From the NCBI GenBank assembly GCA_964435725.1, contig CAYTAJ010000015.1, forward strand, positions 1-42,377: a DNA stretch of 42,377 nucleotides, in the 5' to 3' direction. Source of the DNA: Litorimonas sp964435725. Its GTDB lineage: Bacteria > Pseudomonadota > Alphaproteobacteria > Caulobacterales > Maricaulaceae. The notes under the pieces are model-generated. The model was not told where the DNA came from, made no database searches, and saw nothing but the letters and a program-made list of their open reading frames with translations. Below, in pieces: positions 26,176 through 33,869 of the stretch (position 1 is the first letter of the stretch; every line of letters begins with the position of its first letter). The position numbers and the translations under genes were made by a program.

Positions 26176-27384
26176 ATGAGACTTTTGAATTCTATGATGG
26201 CCCGCTTTGTTCAGGTGGGGCAATTAACGATAATTGATGTTGATGGCGGTCGACATATCCATGGATCTGGCGGAGAACCACAGGCCACGATTAGGCTAAC
26301 AGACAAAAAGCTATACAGATCGTTATTTTTAAACCCGGAGCTCAAAGCCGGTGAAGCCTATATGGATGGTACTTTAATTTGCGAAGAGGGTGGTATCCAC
26401 GGTTTGCTGGAGGTTTTCGCCCATAACCGAGATGGCTTAAGGGGGCATCCTCTTCAAAAAGTACTCAAAAAAACACTTAAGAAGCTTCGTAAGCTCCATC
26501 AACGCAATAGAAGGTCAGCGTCTCGGTCAAATGTTCAACACCACTATGATCTGTCGAACGACTTTTATCGTCTGTTTCTGGATAAAGACCTTCAATATTC
26601 ATGTGCTTATTGGCTGAATAAAGATATGACCTTGGAAGAGGCACAGGAGGCCAAAAAGCGTCATATCGCCGAAAAGCTTCACCTCAAACCCGGTCAAAAA
26701 GTATTAGATATTGGTTGCGGGTGGGGCGGTATGGCTATCTATCTTGCGCAGAACTATGGCGTTAACGTAGTAGGCGTTACGCTCTCTGATGAGCAACACG
26801 CTTTGGCGAAAAAGCGTGTCGAAGAAGCGGCGCTGACTGATAGAGTTGATATCCGACTGACCGATTATCGCGATCTTGATGAGAGTTTTGACAGAGTCGT
26901 TAGCGTAGGGATGTTTGAGCATGTCGGTGTTGCGCACTATCTGGAATATTTTTCTAAAATCAGAGAGCTAATGACAGAAGATGGTGTTGCCCTGATACAT
27001 TCAATTGGACGAAAAGGCGGTCCCGGGACAACAGGGGCTTGGATAAGAAAGTATATTTTTCCGGGGGGATATTCGCCTGCCTTGTCCGAAACATTTGCAG
27101 AGATAGAGAAGGCGAAGTTGTGGGTCACAGATTGCGAAATCCTACGTCTCCATTATGCTTACACACTTGCCGAATGGGATAAGCGGTTTCAAGCAAATCG
27201 ACAAAAAGTTACAGAGATGTTCGATGAGAAATTCTGTCGTATGTGGGAATTTTATCTTGTTATTAGCGAATTCTCATTTCTTTACGGAAAACATATGAAT
27301 TTCCAAATTCAGCTCACAAAAGATGTGCATGCAACGCCCGTAACACGGAATTACATGATGGACGAATTGCCTGTTTCAGGCTAA
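26176..27384 (+). CDS. cfa: Cyclopropane-fatty-acyl-phospholipid synthase-family methyltransferase
   Basis: A 402-residue SAM-dependent enzyme. QHHYDLSNDFY (121-131), YSCAYW, the SAM-binding VLDIGCGWGG (176-185), SVGMFEHVG and HSIGR are classical Cfa motifs, and the length is typical. It adds a methylene from SAM across a cis double bond in membrane lipid acyl chains. Alphaproteobacteria often carry several Cfa paralogues, some with other lipid substrates; here it stands between a glycerophosphotransferase and a hydroxylase in the sphingolipid region, so a ceramide acyl chain is a possible target. A perfect palindrome AAACCGGTTT overlaps the preceding stop at 26110-26119. The ribosome-binding site is weak. 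Confidence 0.88.
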   Translation: MRLLNSMMARFVQVGQLTIIDVDGGRHIHGSGGEPQATIRLTDKKLYRSLFLNPELKAGEAYMDGTLICEEGGIHGLLEVFAHNRDGLRGHPLQKVLKKTLKKLRKLHQRNRRSASRSNVQHHYDLSNDFYRLFLDKDLQYSCAYWLNKDMTLEEAQEAKKRHIAEKLHLKPGQKVLDIGCGWGGMAIYLAQNYGVNVVGVTLSDEQHALAKKRVEEAALTDRVDIRLTDYRDLDESFDRVVSVGMFEHVGVAHYLEYFSKIRELMTEDGVALIHSIGRKGGPGTTGAWIRKYIFPGGYSPALSETFAEIEKAKLWVTDCEILRLHYAYTLAEWDKRFQANRQKVTEMFDEKFCRMWEFYLVISEFSFLYGKHMNFQIQLTKDVHATPVTRNYMMDELPVSG

Positions 27385-27396
27385 CTGGCGCTCATT

Positions 27397-28209
27397 ATGG
27401 TAGAAACTGTTGAAAAACCCGAACACTTAAAAAAGACTCGCCGCGCTTTTGTCAAAAGGAACGGTAAGAAACTCGTACGTAAAATTGCGAGTTTTCAATC
27501 AAAACAGTCCATTGTGCCGGATACGCCAAAAATCGATAATTCTTATTTTCCTTTCTTGAGCGAGTTCACAGATAATTGGGAAACCATTCAAGCCGAAGCG
27601 AAAGAAGTTCTAAAATTTCGCGAAGCTATTCCGGGTTTTCAAGAAATTTCGCCAGATCAGTATCGGCTCTCTAAAGGGCAAAACTGGAAAACATTTGTGA
27701 TTTTTGGCTTTGGCCAACGTCTTGAGAAAAATGCGTCACTGGCTCCGAAAACGGCAGAGATACTTGAGAAAGTGCCTAATCTTCAAACGGCGATGTTTTC
27801 TATTCTAGCGCCTGGATATCATATTCCGGCCCATAAGGGTGTAACCAAGGGAATTTTGCGCTCGCATATTGGCCTGATTATTCCCAAAGACCGAGAAAAA
27901 TGCCGAATTCGTGTCGAAGACACGATCACAGCCTGGAAAGAGGGCGAGATATTTGTGTTCGATGATACGTTTGAGCATGAAGTCTGGAACGATACGGACG
28001 AAGAACGTGTTATCCTGCTGTTTGATTTTGACCGCCCTATGAAGTTCTGGGGACGCTTTCTCAATAAAAGTTTCTTGTCGATTATGAAACTGACAGCCTT
28101 TTATCAGGACCCTAAAAAGAACCTTCAAACGGCTGAGGAAAGGCTGGAAGCTGCGATACGTCAGGCAGACGCCAATATGGAAGCGATGTCTGAGCCAGCG
28201 ACTAAGTGA
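27397..28209 (+). CDS. Aspartyl/asparaginyl beta-hydroxylase-family (LpxO-like) lipid hydroxylase
   Basis: A 270-residue 2-oxoglutarate/Fe(II)-dependent oxygenase. HKGVTKGILRSHIGL (146-160) and FDDTFEHEVWN (188-198) are the AspH/LpxO signatures. H157 and H194 correspond to the two iron-binding His of AspH, and R155 is in the oxoglutarate-contacting region. LpxO hydroxylates the 2-position of secondary acyl chains in lipid A. There are no strong N- or C-terminal membrane helices, unlike classical LpxO. It starts 12 bases after the Cfa gene and ends 2 bases before the stop of the convergent regulator. Hydroxylation of a ceramide acyl chain is an inference from location. Confidence 0.83.
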   Translation: MVETVEKPEHLKKTRRAFVKRNGKKLVRKIASFQSKQSIVPDTPKIDNSYFPFLSEFTDNWETIQAEAKEVLKFREAIPGFQEISPDQYRLSKGQNWKTFVIFGFGQRLEKNASLAPKTAEILEKVPNLQTAMFSILAPGYHIPAHKGVTKGILRSHIGLIIPKDREKCRIRVEDTITAWKEGEIFVFDDTFEHEVWNDTDEERVILLFDFDRPMKFWGRFLNKSFLSIMKLTAFYQDPKKNLQTAEERLEAAIRQADANMEAMSEPATK

Positions 28210-28211
28210 TT

Positions 28212-28775
28212 TTAGTGGGCACGAATTGAATAAATCAGCCGTGCCATTGGGACCATGTCAGAGCCTTCAATCTCTGAAGCATGTGTTAGCCGGAGTATAT
28301 TTTTATCACGCGCCAAAAATCGCGTATTGGCCGCCAATGTCCCATTTCTGTCGAAAATGAGTGTTGTTTTGGGCATTATATCGAAATCAACTAAACCCGA
28401 TATTGCGAATATTTCTCTCTGCTGAATGGCCATGCTGATATATCTGATGGCATTTGCCTTGGAAAATGCACGTGCGTCATCTACCCACTCAAATACGGGG
28501 ATATGACGTATGGGCGTACTTAAATGCTGAAATGAAGGCCCGCGATTGGCTGGCAGTTCACCAGATAAAAGCCAAACAGAGTCGACGCCCAAGCTTTCAG
28601 CGATTTTTTCTAGAGCGTCCGGGCGAGGGACATGATCACCGCGTTCCCAATTGGCGACAGTCGGTTGGCTGACACCACATTTTATGGCCAAATCGCTTTG
28701 CGACATACCAAGCTTTTTTCGGTTTTCTTTTATGCGGTTATGTATATTTGGCATGCATTTGTCGCTATATGACAT
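28212..28775 (-). CDS. XRE-type transcriptional regulator with degenerate LexA/CI-like C-terminal domain
   Basis: A 187-residue protein with an N-terminal helix-turn-helix (IKENRKKLGMSQSDLAIKCGV then SQPTVANWERGDHVP) of the XRE family. The C-terminal part begins HIPVFEWVDDARAF and has a weak resemblance to the S24 (LexA/CI) fold, but the catalytic Ser and Lys are not evident, so self-cleavage is unlikely. The start is ATG 28775, or internal ATG 28754. It converges on the lipid hydroxylase and is divergent from the small gene at 29091, with two palindromes in the space between. It may control either neighbour; this is not shown by the sequence. Confidence 0.85.
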   Translation of the reverse strand: MSYSDKCMPNIHNRIKENRKKLGMSQSDLAIKCGVSQPTVANWERGDHVPRPDALEKIAESLGVDSVWLLSGELPANRGPSFQHLSTPIRHIPVFEWVDDARAFSKANAIRYISMAIQQREIFAISGLVDFDIMPKTTLIFDRNGTLAANTRFLARDKNILRLTHASEIEGSDMVPMARLIYSIRAH

Positions 28776-28870
28776 TCATATGTATTTATAAGTTAAAGAC
28801 ATTTAATGTTGAAATCAACTCAAGCGATAATTTTTCGCGATTTCGTAGAAAAACAGCCCAAGATTCACTG

Positions 28871-28882
28871 TTAAGTACTTAA
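28871..28882. promoter_or_regulatory. 12-bp perfect palindrome, candidate operator
   Basis: TTAAGTACTTAA reads the same on both strands. It lies 96 bases upstream of the XRE regulator start and could be a dimer-binding site for that protein or another regulator. Confidence 0.4.
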
Positions 28883-28924
28883 ACACTGGCATATTTTCGT
28901 TAATTAGGCACTATCTGAACTAAT

Positions 28925-28937
28925 GCTGAATTTCAGC
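28925..28937. promoter_or_regulatory. 13-bp inverted repeat, candidate operator
   Basis: GCTGAA and TTCAGC flank a single central T. It is in the same divergent intergenic region as the 12-bp palindrome, 43 bases from it, and is upstream of the small-protein promoter candidate. Confidence 0.4.
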
Positions 28938-28984
28938 CGTATCTTAGATGACAAATAATTTATAAGGAAAACCTATAAGTTTTC

Positions 28985-29012
28985 TTGAAACAAGAGAGTG
29001 GATGCTTATGTA
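28985..29012 (+). promoter_or_regulatory. Possible sigma70-type promoter for the small protein gene
   Basis: TTGAAA at 28985-28990 and TATGTA at 29007-29012 with a 16-base spacer. The leader to the ATG at 29091 would be about 70 bases. Weak -10 match; a candidate only. Confidence 0.3.
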
Positions 29013-29090
29013 GGGTCCACGGATGATGGACTTATAACCTTTGGTGACAGGCGAAACTGCCGCGTCCCAAATTTGATGTAAGAGGACACT

Positions 29091-29291
29091 ATGAAAGGTG
29101 ACTATTGTACGCGCGAAGGCGCAGAGAAATTAAAAGAGCAAATCGAAGCTTATTGGGCTGAACGTGGCCATGATGTGCGGATTAACCTGATCCAAGGTGG
29201 ATTTTTGGCCTCTATGCGTTCTGCACGTACGGATGTCCGTTCAAACATGGTGAACGGTGTGCCGGTTAAATCAACTGAGAATTTCGCTTAG
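29091..29291 (+). CDS. Small conserved-type hypothetical protein (66 aa)
   Basis: A 66-residue soluble protein with a clear AGAGGA ribosome-binding site 7 bases before the ATG and an intrinsic terminator 25 bases after the stop. Its first half is a charged amphipathic helix region (EGAEKLKEQIEAYWAERG); the second half (VRINLIQGGFLASMRSARTD) could form beta strands; there are no Cys pairs or membrane segment. It resembles short alphaproteobacterial hypotheticals, but I do not know a function. It is a stand-alone transcription unit, divergent from the XRE regulator. Confidence 0.85.
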   Translation: MKGDYCTREGAEKLKEQIEAYWAERGHDVRINLIQGGFLASMRSARTDVRSNMVNGVPVKSTENFA

Positions 29292-29315
29292 TTCTTTAAA
29301 CCTATAACAACTTTG

Positions 29316-29347
29316 AAAGCCGTCCCGACCCCCGGGACGGCTTTTTT
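29316..29347 (+). terminator. Intrinsic terminator of the small protein gene
   Basis: A 12-bp perfect stem AAAGCCGTCCCG / CGGGACGGCTTT with loop ACCCC, followed by a T6 run (29342-29347). It overlaps the stop codon of the convergent gph gene, and the reverse direction has only three T after the stem, so it is mainly a forward-strand terminator. Confidence 0.92.
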
Positions 29348-30065
29348 ATGACTTTTCATAAATTTGCGACAGACAATGCGGAATATCTTTGAAATGATCC
29401 AAGGAAAGTGTGGGACGCAATTTATAGGGTTTTACTTGCGTGTAACCATAGCGCATTAAAATACTGGGTACGCGCGCATTATGTGCCGCTCTAATGTCGG
29501 GATAGCTATCACCGACCATTATAATGTGTTTGCGCGCACCTTCCGCCCCAACCGCCATAAAAATATGACGTGCATCGGGTTTTGCTTTCGGTGCTTCGTC
29601 ACCTCCAATAATACGCTCAAAAAAATGGGTCATGCCAAGCTCTCGCAAAAGTGGTCGAGCAAGGTAGCCGGGCTTATTGGTGCAAACTGTTAGTCTCGCG
29701 CCGCCTTTTCGTAATGTATGCAGCGTGTCAATAACGCCTGGAAAAGGTAGGCTATGTTCCGCAATCGTCTCCGCATAGCGTTCAAGAAAGAAAGATTGCA
29801 GTTCATCCAATCGTGAATTGGATAGCTTTCTTCTAGCGCGTACGCAGGCATTCTTAATCAGTACACGGGAGCCATACCCAACTTCTGAACGGGCCGTTTT
29901 ATAATGCGTCGGCTCTAGACCTTCTTTAGCGATTGTTTCATTCGTGACGCGCACCAAATCCGGGGCTGTATCAACCAGTGTGCCGTCTAAATCGAAGCAG
30001 AAAATAAGGTTCTCATAGGGCTTTGAATGGTGAAGCGGTCGTTTTTCTGACTTAATGTAGAACAT
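29346..30065 (-). CDS. gph: Phosphoglycolate phosphatase (HAD family)
   Basis: A 239-residue HAD hydrolase. FCFDLDGTLVDTAPDL (nucleophile Asp in DLDGT) is the Gph-type motif I, TVCTNKPG is motif II, K of GDEAPKAKPD is motif III, and MVGDSYPDIRAA is motif IV. The enzyme removes phosphate from 2-phosphoglycolate, which arises from DNA repair or oxygenase side reactions. It is divergent from glmU with about 120 bases between; gph next to glmU is common in alphaproteobacteria. Other HAD substrates cannot be excluded by sequence. Confidence 0.88.
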   Translation of the reverse strand: MFYIKSEKRPLHHSKPYENLIFCFDLDGTLVDTAPDLVRVTNETIAKEGLEPTHYKTARSEVGYGSRVLIKNACVRARRKLSNSRLDELQSFFLERYAETIAEHSLPFPGVIDTLHTLRKGGARLTVCTNKPGYLARPLLRELGMTHFFERIIGGDEAPKAKPDARHIFMAVGAEGARKHIIMVGDSYPDIRAAHNARVPSILMRYGYTQVKPYKLRPTLSLDHFKDIPHCLSQIYEKS

Positions 30066-30187
30066 AATGAAGGACGTTCGGTACTTTAAAGCAATTAGCA
30101 GGTGAACTTTGCTCTAACATTAGTTATGCCCAATACCAGTAGAAAATGACCATAGTCGCCAGAGCAGAATCGTCACATAAACTGAAT

Positions 30188-31543
30188 ATGTCTCAAAACC
30201 GTGCTGCCATAATTCTCGCTGCTGGAAAAAGCACGCGAATGAAATCCTCTAAGTCGAAGGTTTTACATCCTGTAGGGCATAGGCCGCTCATTGAGTGGGT
30301 TGGCGCTCTCGCGCAGTCTGCGGGCGTTAGTCGGACGATTTGCGTGGTAGGGCAGGACAACCAAGATGTTAGAACGGCCGCAGAAAATTTGGGGTTTGAA
30401 ATAGCTATCCAAGAGCCGCAATTAGGCACGGCTCACGCCGTTAATGCCGCTAAAAATCTATTGGCCGGATTTGAGGGGCAAGTCGTTGTGCTTTATGCGG
30501 ATACTCCGCTGATACGCCCTGAAACACTGCAACGCTGTTTTGAGAGGCTTGAAACGAGCGCTGACCTCGTTGTTATGGGCTTTAAGGCGGATGACCCGGC
30601 CGCTTATGGTCGATTGATACTATCGGGCGAGTGTAAACTAGAGGCCATTATTGAGGCCCGTGAGTGTAGTGAAGAGCAGCGCCTTATAGATATATGTAAT
30701 AGCGGTGTGATGGCAGGTGATTGTCAGTCTATGTTCGCGGCTATTGATAAAGTTGGCAATGATAATGCTAAGGGCGAGTTCTATCTCACTGATATCGTGG
30801 AAATCATGAATGCTGATGGTAAGTGCTCAGAGGTTGTCATGGCCGATGAAGAAGAAGTCTTAGGTGTCAATGATAGGACTGATCTGGCCAATGCAGAGTC
30901 GGCTTTCCAAAAGCGAATGAGGGCGGCTTTCTTAGCTGAGGGCGTAAGCCTTAAACATCCGGACACTGTGTTCTTTTCGCATGATACTATGATTGAGACA
31001 GATGTTACCGTAGATGCAAATGTCGTTTTTGGTCCGGGCGTTACGGTGCGAACGGGCGCCATTATTCACAGTTTTTGTCACATTGAAGGGACCGAAATTG
31101 GGCATGCGGCGCAGATAGGACCATTTGCACGCTTACGACCCGGAACCGTTTTGGCTGAAAATACAAAGGTCGGAAACTTCGTTGAGACGAAAAAGGCTGT
31201 TATTGGAAAAAGCAGTAAAATCAATCATTTGTCGTATATTGGTGATGCGGAACTTGGTGATGATGTCAATATTGGTGCCGGCACAATCACGTGTAATTAT
31301 GATGGGTTTAATAAACATAAGACCACGATTAATGACGGGGCCTTTATTGGAACCAATTCCTCGCTTGTTGCCCCTGTGACAATTGGCAAAGGGGCTTATC
31401 TTGGCTCAGGTGGTGTGATTACGGACGACGTTCCGGATGATGCTTTAGCCGTTGCACGTGCTAAACAATCTCACAAACTAGGTTGGGCTGCGCGCTACAG
31501 GTCGGCCATGTTGAAACGCAAGGCGGCAAAGAAAAAGGTCTAA
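30188..31543 (+). CDS. glmU: Bifunctional UDP-GlcNAc pyrophosphorylase / glucosamine-1-phosphate acetyltransferase
   Basis: 451 residues. The N-terminal uridyltransferase has the AAIILAAGKSTRMKS loop, QLGTAHAV and YADTPLI; the linker has VNDRTDLANAE; the C-terminal left-handed beta helix (hexapeptide repeats from about 250) includes GAGTITCNYDG and the catalytic-region HKTTI. It converts GlcN-1-P to UDP-GlcNAc for murein and lipid A. ATG 30188 gives the family N-terminus; an ATG at 30146 in frame would add 14 atypical residues. Neither has a clear ribosome-binding site. It is followed closely by rpiA. Confidence 0.95.
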   Translation: MSQNRAAIILAAGKSTRMKSSKSKVLHPVGHRPLIEWVGALAQSAGVSRTICVVGQDNQDVRTAAENLGFEIAIQEPQLGTAHAVNAAKNLLAGFEGQVVVLYADTPLIRPETLQRCFERLETSADLVVMGFKADDPAAYGRLILSGECKLEAIIEARECSEEQRLIDICNSGVMAGDCQSMFAAIDKVGNDNAKGEFYLTDIVEIMNADGKCSEVVMADEEEVLGVNDRTDLANAESAFQKRMRAAFLAEGVSLKHPDTVFFSHDTMIETDVTVDANVVFGPGVTVRTGAIIHSFCHIEGTEIGHAAQIGPFARLRPGTVLAENTKVGNFVETKKAVIGKSSKINHLSYIGDAELGDDVNIGAGTITCNYDGFNKHKTTINDGAFIGTNSSLVAPVTIGKGAYLGSGGVITDDVPDDALAVARAKQSHKLGWAARYRSAMLKRKAAKKKV

Positions 31544-31558
31544 GAGGGCTGTAAGACG

Positions 31559-32263
31559 ATGAATGTTTCAAAAGAAAATGCAGCCTTGGCCGCGCTAGAA
31601 TTTGTTCAAGACGGCATGACTTTGGGTTTAGGGTCCGGGTCGACGGCCGAGATATTTATCGAACACCTTGGTGAACGTGTTGCGGGTGGTCTGAAGGTTC
31701 AAGGCATACCGACATCTGATCGCACCGCATATTGCGCCAAAGAAGCGGGCGTTCCACTGGTGAGTGGCGAAATGGTTGAGAAAATTGACCTGACAATTGA
31801 TGGCGCAGATGAAGTCGACCCTGCATTTTCCTTGATAAAAGGCGGCGGGGCCTGCTTATTGAGAGAGAAAATCATAGCGCATGCCTCGTCAAAAATGGTG
31901 GTCATTGTTGATGCGGGTAAAATGGTTGAAACGCTCGGAGCGTTTCCATTGCCGATTGAGGTCGATCCCTTTGCCATGGCATTAACCGCTAATAAAATTT
32001 ACCAAGCCTTGAAAGATACAGGCTGTCGTGAGGCGCAAACTGTCTTGCGTCAGGCTAAAGATAATTCAGGTCCACTCGTTACCGATGGGGGGCATTGGAT
32101 ATTGGACAGTAAATGCGAACATATCCCTTCGCCGGTCGATACGGCTTTGGCTCTGTCACAAATTCCCGGGGTTATGGAGCACGGTCTCTTTATTGACTTG
32201 GCAGATGTCATTGTCGTTGGTGAAGTCGATCACGCCAAGGTGATGGAACTATCACGGGATTAG
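31559..32263 (+). CDS. rpiA: Ribose-5-phosphate isomerase A
   Basis: A 234-residue RpiA with the phosphate loop LGLGSGSTAEIFIEHL, the IDGADEVDP motif containing active-site Asp, and KGGGACLLREKI. It interconverts ribulose-5-phosphate and ribose-5-phosphate in the pentose-phosphate pathway. It begins 15 bases after glmU behind AGAGGG, so the two are probably co-transcribed; rpiA followed by glutathione reductase is a usual alphaproteobacterial order. Confidence 0.95.
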   Translation: MNVSKENAALAALEFVQDGMTLGLGSGSTAEIFIEHLGERVAGGLKVQGIPTSDRTAYCAKEAGVPLVSGEMVEKIDLTIDGADEVDPAFSLIKGGGACLLREKIIAHASSKMVVIVDAGKMVETLGAFPLPIEVDPFAMALTANKIYQALKDTGCREAQTVLRQAKDNSGPLVTDGGHWILDSKCEHIPSPVDTALALSQIPGVMEHGLFIDLADVIVVGEVDHAKVMELSRD

Positions 32264-32331
32264 CTCTGTAAGTTAGAGAGTTCATGCTTATATGAGCCGC
32301 TTACGCAAAACCAAAAAGAAGACTGATTGTT

Positions 32332-33714
32332 ATGGCTGAATACGATTTCGACTTATTTGTCATTGGTGCGGGCTCCGGGGGCGTAAGAGCAGGGCGTCTT
32401 GCGGCACAGCTAGGAAAGCGTGTCGGTGTAGCTGAGGAAAGTCTGCCGGGCGGAACCTGTGTGGTACGCGGCTGCGTGCCTAAGAAGTTTTTGGTCTATG
32501 GCGCTGACTTTGGCGGGGCCATAAAAGACGCGCAAAAATATGGTTGGAATGTTGAAAACGTCTCATTCGACTGGTCTGTTTTAAGAGACTCTATTCAGAA
32601 AGAAGTCACAAGACTTTCAGGTATTTATACAACAATCTTAGAGAAAAATGGGGCTGAGGTTTTCCGCGAAAGAGCCGAATTTGTTGATGCCCATACGGTT
32701 CGTCTTGTTGAGAGTGGAGAAACGAAAACCGCGGAAACAATTCTTATCGCTGTCGGTGGTCGCCCATGGGCGCCAGATTTTCCGGGTATCGAGCATGCCA
32801 TCGTGTCTGATGACGCTTTCACGCTGGAAAGTTTGCCGGAACGTGTTGTGGTGATTGGGGGTGGTTATATTGCCTGCGAATTTGCGGGTATATATGCGGG
32901 CCTTGGCTGTAAAACCACACAAGTATATCGCGGCGGACGTCTGTTAAATGGATTTGACCCAGACGTACGGGACGAGGTGAGTGTCGCACAAGAACAGAAC
33001 GGTATTTCTTGCAAGTTTAATGCGTCGCCAACTGAGATAAAGAAAACGAAGGGCGGTTATATCGTCACCTTTGATGATGGCTCAAAGATTGGGACGGACT
33101 TGGTATTCATGGCGACCGGCCGAAAGCCGCACACGAAAGGCTTAGGTCTTGAGAATGCCGGTGTAGAGGTCGATGACATAGGGGCCGTTAAAGTGGATGC
33201 CTATTCAAGAACGTCACAGAAAAACATTTTTGCCGTCGGTGATGTAACAAACCGCGTAAATCTGACACCTGTTGCTATTCGGGAAGGGGCAGCCTTTGTA
33301 GAGACAGCCTTTAAAGACAATCCTCAAGCCTATGATCATAGCCAAATTGCAAGCGCGGTCTTTACACGACCACCGGTCGGTGTCGTTGGCTTAACTGAAG
33401 GTGAGGCGAGAAAGAAATATGGCGAAGACGTCACGGTTTATTCTACCAAATTCCGCCCGATGAAAAACATACTTGCTGACAAGCCCCAAAAAGTTTTCAT
33501 GAAACTCATTACAAAGGGTAAGGACGAGCAGGTTATTGGCATTCACATCGTTGGTGATGATAGCCCTGAAATGATTCAGCCTCTGGGCATCTGTGTAAAG
33601 GCGGGTCTGACTAAGGCTGATTTCGATAAGACTTGTGCTGTTCACCCGACAATTTCCGAAGAAATTGTGACCCTCAAGCCACGTGAAATTAACAAAACCA
33701 CCGTTGTGCAATAA
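32332..33714 (+). CDS. gor: Glutathione-disulfide reductase
   Basis: 460 residues. FAD motif IGAGSGGVRAG near the N-terminus; redox pair C43 and C48 in GTCVVRGCVPKK; NAD(P)H motif VIGGGYIACEFAG; interface H438 and E443 in HPTISEE. The order is typical of glutathione reductase, and the VVRGC/KK pattern separates it from lipoamide dehydrogenase (LNxGC). It keeps glutathione reduced with NADPH. About 70 bases separate it from rpiA. Confidence 0.93.
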   Translation: MAEYDFDLFVIGAGSGGVRAGRLAAQLGKRVGVAEESLPGGTCVVRGCVPKKFLVYGADFGGAIKDAQKYGWNVENVSFDWSVLRDSIQKEVTRLSGIYTTILEKNGAEVFRERAEFVDAHTVRLVESGETKTAETILIAVGGRPWAPDFPGIEHAIVSDDAFTLESLPERVVVIGGGYIACEFAGIYAGLGCKTTQVYRGGRLLNGFDPDVRDEVSVAQEQNGISCKFNASPTEIKKTKGGYIVTFDDGSKIGTDLVFMATGRKPHTKGLGLENAGVEVDDIGAVKVDAYSRTSQKNIFAVGDVTNRVNLTPVAIREGAAFVETAFKDNPQAYDHSQIASAVFTRPPVGVVGLTEGEARKKYGEDVTVYSTKFRPMKNILADKPQKVFMKLITKGKDEQVIGIHIVGDDSPEMIQPLGICVKAGLTKADFDKTCAVHPTISEEIVTLKPREINKTTVVQ

Positions 33715-33733
33715 AACAGGTGTGCAAAGACAG

Positions 33734-33748
33734 TTAATCAAGAGTTAA
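33734..33748. promoter_or_regulatory. CtrA-type site TTAA-N7-TTAA
   Basis: TTAA at 33734-33737 and 33745-33748 with exactly 7 bases between, inside a direct repeat AGTTAATCA (33732-33740 and 33743-33751). This is the consensus of the alphaproteobacterial cell-cycle regulator CtrA. It is 122 bases upstream of the SPOR gene that heads the nagZ-scpAB group. Confidence 0.55.
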
Positions 33749-33869
33749 TCAGGTGTTTGTAGGAGTTGAGACTTTAAATCCTGTAAAGGCCTGACCAAAC
33801 TGTGAGGAATTGGATGATTCGTTTGAGTCTGTCCAAATAAGGCCATAAACTCAGGGGAGAGGATCGATC

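Larger units (their letters stand above)
28776..29090. other. Intergenic stretch of 315 bases with two palindromes and a possible promoter
   Basis: AT-rich non-coding sequence between the divergent regulator and small-protein genes. It holds the perfect palindrome TTAAGTACTTAA (28871-28882), the inverted repeat GCTGAA-T-TTCAGC (28925-28937) and a possible sigma70-like promoter (28985-29012). No RNA gene or ORF with support was seen. Confidence 0.7.

Noticed and set aside
28212..29291. Prophage or mobile-element remnant around the XRE regulator
   Set aside because: No integrase, transposase, phage gene, att-like repeat or tRNA was found, and flanks are metabolic or core genes.
32264..32331. 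Short CTCT/AGAG repeat after rpiA as terminator
   Set aside because: The stem is only 4 to 5 bp and no T-run follows.
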